NCBI GenBank assembly: GCA_002314605.1
Contig: DCGO01000138.1
Coordinates: forward strand, 1-5,555
Reading direction: 5' to 3'
Source of the DNA: Lentisphaeria bacterium UBA1776
Lineage (GTDB): Bacteria > Verrucomicrobiota > Lentisphaeria > Victivallales > Victivallaceae
Length of the DNA stretch: 5,555 nucleotides
Below the pieces are notes generated by a model, which ran no database searches, was not told the origin of the DNA, and worked only from the letters and a program-made list of their open reading frames with translations. How positions within the stretch are numbered: the stretch's first letter is position 1; every line of letters begins with the position of its first letter. The position numbers were made by a program, and so were the translations under genes. Positions 1 through 3,970 of this stretch are shown here, piece by piece.

Positions 1-193
1 TCACGCTTTGCAGACTTTCCCCGGTGGCCGCAAGCCGCCGGAATGAATTTTTAGAGGTACCCTATAATGCTGGTTATCAGAAAACACGGAGTTTAGGGTT
101 CAACCGTCTGCTGCCGGATTTCCTGGAAAAACTGGAAAGCTGCATTCCCTGCCGATCACAATATCCGGCAATCGGCAGGGTTCCATTGCGCTT
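1..193. other. Left-edge region without a firm gene
   Basis: No gene can be called with confidence here. In plus-strand frame 1 the window opens inside a reading frame that stops with TAG at 52-54, so 1-54 could be the last 17 codons of a plus-strand gene entering from the left, but 17 codons are too few to judge. Another plus-strand frame stays open from position 3 to 206, but it runs through the inverted repeat at 147-180 and over the end of the neighbouring minus-strand gene, and its composition suggests chance. A perfect TATAAT lies at 63-68 with no convincing -35 box 16-18 bases upstream. Confidence 0.3.
147..180. terminator. Perfect 10-bp inverted repeat, possible terminator
   Basis: The arms CCCTGCCGAT (147-156) and ATCGGCAGGG (171-180) are exactly complementary around a 14-base loop. 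The repeat lies just past the stop codon of the minus-strand gene that ends at 194, and beyond the possible plus-strand gene tail at 54, so a shared transcription end between convergent genes would make sense. Neither strand has a T-run directly after the stem, so it is not a classical intrinsic terminator. The loop holds ATCCGGCA (163-170), which is the inverse of TGCCGGAT at 112-119, so alternative pairings exist. Confidence 0.4.
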
Positions 194-1357
194 TCAGAAA
201 GCCTGATCGGCCCTGCCGGGACCCTGAAGCGGAACACCGTACAGCCGGATCTCGCGGATAAGCGCCCGTCCCCGGACAGTGAACTTGAGTTCCAATATCC
301 GGGAGACCCAGGAAGGCCGGAGCCGCAGGTCCAGACGGGGAATGCCGTTTTCCGTCAGGACGCCGCCCCGGACCGTATCCTTTCCGCAAAGTGCCGTCAC
401 CTCCAGATCCGCTGATCTCTCCGGCAGGATCTCCACCCGGACCGCCCGGACCTTTTCCCTGGGGAGCGGCAAACGGATCACTCCTGCGGCACCGGCAGTA
501 TCCTCCGGCAAAATGGGCGCGATCTGCAAAAGTCCGTCCGACCGGATGCGGAAATACGGATCCCCCGGTTCCGGCAGGGGTTCAAACCCCAGTTGCGGCC
601 AGCTTTTTCCGCTCCAGGTGCGGATCAATTGATACGCTTCCGGCGGGATCTCCATAAGTTCCGCCGACGGCATTTCCGCCATATCCTGGTGGAAAAACTC
701 CCCCGGTACTGCCAGCACCACCACCGGACGGTTCACAAGACACGCATTTCCGGCAACGGCAAGATCGTTGGCAAACAGACTGCCGTTTCCTGAACAGGGC
801 CGGAAATCCGTTTCCATGCCGGGAATGGAAACACGTTTTCCGAAGATCAGTGCCCGCGGCCCCGGCTGGGGACAGCGTTCCCGGATCCGGCGATTCAGGT
901 TTTTCTGTTTACGGTCCAGCGGGTCCAGCATTTCAATCCCGGTCCGGTTCAGTTCCTGCCGCATCTGATAGAGATACGGATCCGGGTGGTCTGCCGGGTG
1001 AAGCCGGATAAATTCCCGTTCCGCCGCCGAGGGTACCCGCAAAAGAATGAAATCCGTCCCGCGTTCCTGCAGAAAATCGTGGATCTGTTTGAGCGCGGGC
1101 TCAAGATTTCCGAATGCCCCGTGAGAAATAACTTTGCCGATCCGGCTGGTCCGGTTGAAGGTTTCCCGGGCGGGATACAGTGCCTCGCTCCACGCTTCGG
1201 CTCCCCGGTGTTTTTCCAGCTGGATCCGGATTTCCTCCTTGTCAAGCATCATATCCTGCCGCCTTCCGGCGGCGGCGGAAAATGACGTGAGAAGGAATAC
1301 GAGGACCGGCAACATGAACCGCAGCGGACAATGGATCTGTTTGCAGATGATTTGCAT
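194..1357 (-). CDS. Exported protein, possibly AlgX/AlgJ-like, function unknown
   Basis: This 387-residue protein begins with a signal peptide: a basic N-terminus, a hydrophobic stretch at about residues 14-27, and Ala-Ala-Ala at 28-30 followed by Gly, a good signal peptidase I site. Residues 85-148 contain a helix, then 'ERGTDFILLRVPSAAE' (98-113) and 'RTGIEMLDPLD' (138-148). This recalls the rGI-lvvvPvP...Gi-vvDl layout of AlgX/AlgJ-type SGNH proteins that O-acetylate exopolysaccharides. A second strand (212-217) leads to Gly-Glu-Phe-Phe at 219-222, where such enzymes would have Gly-Asp-Ser, so the nucleophile seems absent. Residues about 266-374 look beta-rich and end 'IREIRLYG', like a galactose-binding-type sandwich. 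The mature part has four cysteines (162, 188, 206, 324). The start is supported by AAGGA at 1368-1372, ten bases upstream. The gene is certain in my view; the family assignment is weak. Confidence 0.8.
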   Translation of the reverse strand: MQIICKQIHCPLRFMLPVLVFLLTSFSAAAGRRQDMMLDKEEIRIQLEKHRGAEAWSEALYPARETFNRTSRIGKVISHGAFGNLEPALKQIHDFLQERGTDFILLRVPSAAEREFIRLHPADHPDPYLYQMRQELNRTGIEMLDPLDRKQKNLNRRIRERCPQPGPRALIFGKRVSIPGMETDFRPCSGNGSLFANDLAVAGNACLVNRPVVVLAVPGEFFHQDMAEMPSAELMEIPPEAYQLIRTWSGKSWPQLGFEPLPEPGDPYFRIRSDGLLQIAPILPEDTAGAAGVIRLPLPREKVRAVRVEILPERSADLEVTALCGKDTVRGGVLTENGIPRLDLRLRPSWVSRILELKFTVRGRALIREIRLYGVPLQGPGRADQAF

Positions 1358-1387
1358 TTGCAGAAATTCCTTAAATATTCCTGGATT

Positions 1388-1416
1388 AATGTATCACCGT
1401 AAACCGTGAAAGGCAA
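1388..1416 (-). promoter_or_regulatory. Candidate promoter for the exported-protein gene
   Basis: Read on the minus strand, a -35-like TTGCCT (1411-1416) and a -10-like TACATT (1388-1393) are separated by 17 bases. The -10 box is 30 bases upstream of the start codon at 1357. The boxes match the sigma-70 consensus at 3 of 6 and 4 of 6 positions, so this is a reasonable but unproven guess. The region is clearly more AT-rich than the flanking genes. Confidence 0.35.
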
Positions 1417-1444
1417 ATCTCCCGTCAAATTTTTGTTTTTCTGC

Positions 1445-1473
1445 TTGTAAAATTGAAAATTGAGGCTTATTGT
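1445..1473 (+). promoter_or_regulatory. Candidate promoter for the sigma-factor gene
   Basis: A -35-like TTGTAA (1445-1450) and a -10-like TATTGT (1468-1473) have a 17-base spacer and lie 34 bases upstream of the sigma-factor ATG. The spacer holds most of a tandem AAAATTG repeat (1449-1462). An alternative -35, TTGAAA at 1453-1458, lacks a well-spaced -10. The ribosome binding site is weak, at best GAGAG at 1493-1497, ten bases before the start. If the gene is transcribed by its own product, the real promoter would look different and cannot be recognised here. Confidence 0.3.
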
Positions 1474-1507
1474 ATTGACCTGAAATAAAAAAGAGAGAAT
1501 TTGATTT

Positions 1508-2122
1508 ATGCGTTCAGTTTCTGCTGCCCGTCATCGCGCCGGTGATCTGTCTACCCAGTCCAGTCTGCTCATCCGGATTCGTGATCACGAAGAAGCAGCC
1601 TGGGACGAATTTTACAGCAAGTACCGTCACATGATCGTCATGATCGGTCGCCGCCACCAATTGAGTGAAGCGGATTGCGAAGATTTGCTCCAGCGGGTCA
1701 TGCTGGTTTGTTTCCGGCGTCTGCAGTCCTTTGTTTATCAGCCGGAACGGGGCCGGTTCCGGAATTTCATGGCCAGAATCGCCCACAATATTTCCTGCAG
1801 CATGCACCGCGGGGCCTGCCGTACCGTACCGGTTAAGGAGACCATTACGGACTATGATGAAGATGTGGACCGCGGGTTCATGCGCGAATACGAGGCGTTC
1901 CTGCTGGACCGGGCCCTTGCTGTCCTCCGGGAAGAGATCTCAAGAGAGAATTACAGCGCCTTCGAACTTCTGGTGCTTCAGGAGAAACCGGTGGATGAAG
2001 TGATCAGACTGACCGGAAAGCGGGCGGAAACGCTGTATGTCATCCGTCATCGCTGCAATAAAAAGCTTCAGCGGATCTTCCGGGATTTTGAACAGGCGCT
2101 GGAACAGCCGGACCGGCGATAA
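1508..2122 (+). CDS. ECF-like sigma-70 family RNA polymerase sigma factor
   Basis: This 204-residue protein would direct RNA polymerase to a specific promoter set. Residues about 17-100 form the sigma-2 domain. The opening 'TQSSLLIRIRDHEEAAWDEF' (16-35) recalls the T-x-x-SLL-RIRD-x-x-D-AW-x-F opening of Planctomycetes/Lentisphaerae-type ECF sigma factors. 'SEADCEDLLQRVMLVCFRRL' (53-72) matches the core-binding helix, usually written D-A-E-D-x-x-Q-E-V, and 'ERGRFRNFMARIAHN' (80-94) is the region 2.3/2.4 segment that melts and reads the -10. An acidic linker (115-121) leads to a sigma-4-like helix-turn-helix at about 135-195, with 'KPVDEVIRLTGKRAETLYVIRHR' split between 160 and 182 as the turn and recognition helix. 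There is no sigma-3 domain, as expected for ECF types. No anti-sigma gene follows; the next gene is convergent. The family call is firm; regulon and signal are unknown. Confidence 0.9.
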   Translation: MRSVSAARHRAGDLSTQSSLLIRIRDHEEAAWDEFYSKYRHMIVMIGRRHQLSEADCEDLLQRVMLVCFRRLQSFVYQPERGRFRNFMARIAHNISCSMHRGACRTVPVKETITDYDEDVDRGFMREYEAFLLDRALAVLREEISRENYSAFELLVLQEKPVDEVIRLTGKRAETLYVIRHRCNKKLQRIFRDFEQALEQPDRR

Positions 2123-2180
2123 CCCGGACCTGGAAAATCACAGTTTTTTCGGTTTCCGGTGAAAGATTTCAGGCTCCGGG
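2123..2180 (+). other. Stem-loop directly after the sigma-factor stop
   Basis: CCCGGACCTG (2123-2132) can pair with CAGG-C-TCCGGG (2170-2180) around one bulged C at 2174, and the stem can be extended by a G-T and two A-T pairs. It encloses about 35 bases, including a small TTTC-CGGT-GAAA hairpin (2153-2164) and a T6 run (2144-2149). It starts on the base after the stop codon. With no T-run after the stem it may serve as an mRNA 3' end structure rather than a classical terminator. Confidence 0.35.
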
Positions 2181-2271
2181 TGAAATATATATGGTGGAGT
2201 CTATTTGATGCCGAATACGCCGGAGCGTCTTCCTGCGTTTCGGAGGGAGGGAGATTCAGACAGTTTCTGTA

Positions 2272-2295
2272 CCGGGGCCGTTGAGACGGCCCCGG
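2272..2295. terminator. Perfect GC-rich hairpin between convergent genes
   Basis: CCGGGGCCGT (2272-2281) and ACGGCCCCGG (2286-2295) form a perfect 10-bp stem with the tetraloop TGAG. It lies 15 bases past the aldolase stop codon (minus strand) and about 150 bases past the sigma-factor stop (plus strand), so it is placed to end transcription from both. No T-run follows on either strand, so it may act without a U-tract or with a factor. The motif CCGGGGC occurs three times nearby (2272, 2292, 2314). Confidence 0.6.
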
Positions 2296-2310
2296 GGCCT
2301 TATGTCCCTG

Positions 2311-3588
2311 CTACCGGGGCAGACCGAAGGCGTCGATGATTTCGTCCACCTGGGCCTGATTGATCGGCTTGAGCTTTCCGATGCGCTTTGCCATGATGAT
2401 GCACTTGGCTGTGAATTCCCCAACCTCCAGCCGGTCAAAAGCATTGATGAGCGTGGTGCCGGTGGTGAGAAGTCCGCAGTTCTCCACCATGACCACAGGC
2501 GTGGATGGCGTCACTTTCGCCGCAATGGCGGAGGTGGTGGAGAAATACTCCCTGGCGCTCAGGAGCGGAATATCCCGGAGCTGGATATAGCTTTCCGGAA
2601 TCGTCCGGCTGTCCATGGCGGTGCCGGAGGCGGCAAAAGCCATGAGGTACGGCGGACGGGTCATCATAATGGCGTTGATTTCCGGATGGGCCTTGTAGAT
2701 GGCCCTGCAGAAGGGGGCGGCGGCGGACGGCCTCTTGCCGGCCTGAGCCATGCCGTTGCAGATCCGGACCATTTCCCCCGCATCCAGATACATGGGATCG
2801 AAGGCTGCCGGAGTCACCAGAAAATCATCTTCTCCGGGATGGATCCGGGCGGAGAGGCAGGCTGCTCCGCTGAAGAGCAGTCCCTGCCGGTAACAGCGGG
2901 CACGGAAATTGGCCAGTTCGTCCCGCAGTTCGCATTCTTCCGGACTCACTGAAGCGGGAATGAACTCGTCCCACTTGGTGCAGTTCAGCCTGGCGGGCAA
3001 GTCGTGGACCTCGCCGATGCCGCAGGCATTGATCTGGATCCGGGCCATGTAGTCCAGCGCCTCAAACCGGGCAAATGCCTGAGTGATGGATTTGCCGCAC
3101 ATGACGGCCCCGTGATTTTCCATGATGACCGAGTCGGCGCCTTTTGCAAATTCCGCGGCAATGATCTTTCCCAGTTTTTCGCTGCCGGGAATCTCGTATT
3201 TGGCAAAGGCGACTTTGCCGCAGCTCTCCGCCACACCGGGAACCAGATGGGGATCCGGCATGCGCCCCACCAGACTGAAGGCCACCAGCGCCGGCGAATG
3301 AGCGTGCAGTACGGCACGGACGTCGCTGCGAAGGGAATAGACCGATCGGTGGAACGGCAGTTCACAGCTTGGTTTGTGCGGACCGATGATTTTTCCGTCC
3401 GGCGTCACCTTGATGATATCGTCCGGACGCAGGGTCCCTTTGTCAATGCCGCTGGGGGTGATCCAGATATTTCCCGCATCGTCCTTGATCGAGAGATTGC
3501 CGCCGGAGGTGGTGGTCATTCCCAGATCGTAAAGGCGCTTGAGGGTGGATACGAGAATGTTTTTGGGATGGGTGTAATTGCAGTTCAT
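2311..3588 (-). CDS. Class II aldolase/adducin family protein, tandem domains (L-fuculose-phosphate aldolase type)
   Basis: Class II aldolases of this family use zinc to cleave deoxysugar phosphates such as L-fuculose-1-phosphate to lactaldehyde and dihydroxyacetone phosphate in the cytosol; some relatives are epimerases or decarboxylases. The first domain (about 1-190) has every hallmark: SGGNLS at 28-33 and TPSG at 44-47 for phosphate binding, Glu76 as catalytic acid/base, His95 and His97 in HAH, and His159 in ENHG as zinc ligands. A second domain (about 218-405) aligns to the first but lacks all of them: Ala290, Met309, Arg311 and Cys371 occupy those places. At 425 residues the protein is about twice the usual 210-230. 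The start has AAGGAG at 3599-3604, ten bases upstream. No other sugar genes are visible, so the exact substrate is unproven; fuculose or rhamnulose phosphate are the leading candidates. Confidence 0.9.
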   Translation of the reverse strand: MNCNYTHPKNILVSTLKRLYDLGMTTTSGGNLSIKDDAGNIWITPSGIDKGTLRPDDIIKVTPDGKIIGPHKPSCELPFHRSVYSLRSDVRAVLHAHSPALVAFSLVGRMPDPHLVPGVAESCGKVAFAKYEIPGSEKLGKIIAAEFAKGADSVIMENHGAVMCGKSITQAFARFEALDYMARIQINACGIGEVHDLPARLNCTKWDEFIPASVSPEECELRDELANFRARCYRQGLLFSGAACLSARIHPGEDDFLVTPAAFDPMYLDAGEMVRICNGMAQAGKRPSAAAPFCRAIYKAHPEINAIMMTRPPYLMAFAASGTAMDSRTIPESYIQLRDIPLLSAREYFSTTSAIAAKVTPSTPVVMVENCGLLTTGTTLINAFDRLEVGEFTAKCIIMAKRIGKLKPINQAQVDEIIDAFGLPR

Positions 3589-3598
3589 GATTTCACAA

Positions 3599-3604
3599 CT
3601 CCTT
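3599..3604 (-). promoter_or_regulatory. Ribosome binding site of the aldolase gene
   Basis: On the minus strand AAGGAG lies ten bases before the ATG at 3588, and GGAAGGAG forms a good Shine-Dalgarno match. This fixes the start, and the conserved first domain begins within about ten residues of it. Confidence 0.7.
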
Positions 3605-3631
3605 CCTGCTGCTGAAAATCATCGAATCAAT

Positions 3632-3659
3632 AATATACATCTGGAAAAAAGAAAATCAA
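3632..3659 (-). promoter_or_regulatory. Candidate promoter of the aldolase gene
   Basis: On the minus strand TTGATT (3654-3659, 4 of 6 consensus bases) and TATATT (3632-3637, 5 of 6) are separated by 16 bases. The predicted transcript would start near 3625 and carry a leader of roughly 35-40 bases. This is the best sigma-70-like promoter in the window. Its -35 box lies inside the inverted repeat at 3651-3667. Confidence 0.5.
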
Positions 3660-3667
3660 AGATTTTC
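3651..3667. promoter_or_regulatory. Inverted repeat over the aldolase -35, candidate operator
   Basis: GAAAATC (3651-3657) and GATTTTC (3661-3667) are perfect inverted copies around AAA. A further single GAAAATCA lies at 3614-3621, between the -10 box and the ribosome binding site, 37 bases away. A symmetric site over a -35 box plus a downstream half-site is a common repressor arrangement, for example for sugar-responsive regulators. No regulator gene is present in the window, so its owner is unknown. Confidence 0.35.
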
Positions 3668-3871
3668 CGGGAGATTCTGGCCTGCCGATTGACCGGAAGG
3701 AGCGAAGTGCATGATGACGACGGGGGCCCCGGTGCGGAGCATTGGGGGCGCAGGGGAGGTCCGGGATGTCCGACCGTATTCCCGGGGGAGCCCGTGCTCC
3801 CGACACTCCGGTCTTTCGGGCAAGGCGCGACATTTCGAAGCAACGCATTTGCCCCCCTCCCCAAAAAAAAC

Positions 3872-3899
3872 TTGCAGGATTGAAAAAACGGGCTACATT
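3872..3899 (+). promoter_or_regulatory. Candidate promoter of the VWA-TPR gene
   Basis: TTGCAG (3872-3877) and TACATT (3894-3899) are 16 bases apart and lie just after the A8 run. The -10 heptamer TACATTA is shared with the candidate promoter of the exported-protein gene. An alternative -35, TTGAAA at 3880-3885, has better sequence but no correctly spaced -10. The leader would be about 65 bases and contain the hairpin at 3915-3934. Confidence 0.3.
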
Positions 3900-3914
3900 A
3901 CAGGCGGGATGATG

Positions 3915-3934
3915 CGGGGAGTGTATTGTCCCCG
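3915..3934 (+). promoter_or_regulatory. Small hairpin in the VWA-TPR leader
   Basis: CGGGGA (3915-3920) and TCCCCG (3929-3934) are perfect inverted copies around an 8-base loop, ending 22 bases before the Shine-Dalgarno core. It could be an operator or a leader structure; the sequence does not decide. Confidence 0.3.
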
Positions 3935-3956
3935 TGAAAAATCCGGAATTTTATGG

Positions 3957-3962
3957 AGGAGG
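3957..3962 (+). promoter_or_regulatory. Strong ribosome binding site of the VWA-TPR gene
   Basis: AGGAGG is a full Shine-Dalgarno match eight bases before the ATG at 3971, set within a longer purine tract (3955-3968). It fixes this start, which also places the first membrane helix at residue 8 as expected for the family. Confidence 0.75.
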
Positions 3963-3970
3963 GGGGGATC

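Larger units (their letters stand above)
3605..3970. other. Divergent intergenic region with several hairpins
   Basis: This stretch between divergent genes holds no firm gene. Its aldolase side (3605-3670) is AT-rich and regulatory. The middle (3710-3860) is very GC-rich with possible hairpins: GGGAGC-CCGT-GCTCCC (3786-3801), CCCGA...TCGGG (3799-3803 with 3816-3820, an alternative to the previous one), and GGGCAA...TTGCCC (3818-3823 with 3849-3854). A C-rich then A8 run follows (3851-3870). A plus-strand ORF at 3711-3974 (87 codons) has AAGGAG at 3697-3702, eight bases upstream, and its TGA overlaps the next gene's ATG. Its protein is rich in Arg, Gly and Ser with no recognisable domain, so it is noted here and not called as a gene. 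Confidence 0.5.

Noticed and set aside
190..202. GCTTTC-A-GAAAGC palindrome over the stop of the exported-protein gene
   Set aside because: With a one-base loop it cannot form a hairpin with the full stem, and it lies within the coding end; probably chance.
2208..2339. 43-codon plus-strand ORF after the sigma gene, with GGAG ten bases upstream, considered as a remnant anti-sigma or kinase N-terminus
   Set aside because: It runs through the perfect hairpin at 2272-2295 and into the antisense of the aldolase end; no family resemblance is visible.
2281..2952. 223-codon plus-strand ORF opposite the aldolase
   Set aside because: It begins inside the intergenic hairpin and is antisense to the aldolase second domain; the His/Gly/Arg-rich product looks like a shadow frame.
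3004..3615. 203-codon plus-strand ORF opposite the aldolase first domain
   Set aside because: The opposite strand carries all class II aldolase motifs, so this is a shadow frame.
3688..3775. Possible signal recognition particle RNA or RNase P RNA, from ACCGGAAGGAGC and GGAGGTCCGGGATG
   Set aside because: The short matches resemble fragments of the conserved loops, but the required partners (GUCAGG before the GGAA loop for SRP, the second P4 strand for RNase P) are missing.
3619..3864. 81-codon minus-strand ORF in the intergenic region
   Set aside because: Its product is Pro/Ser/Arg-rich without domains, and it ends on the aldolase promoter region, which would make it a very short upstream ORF with no support.
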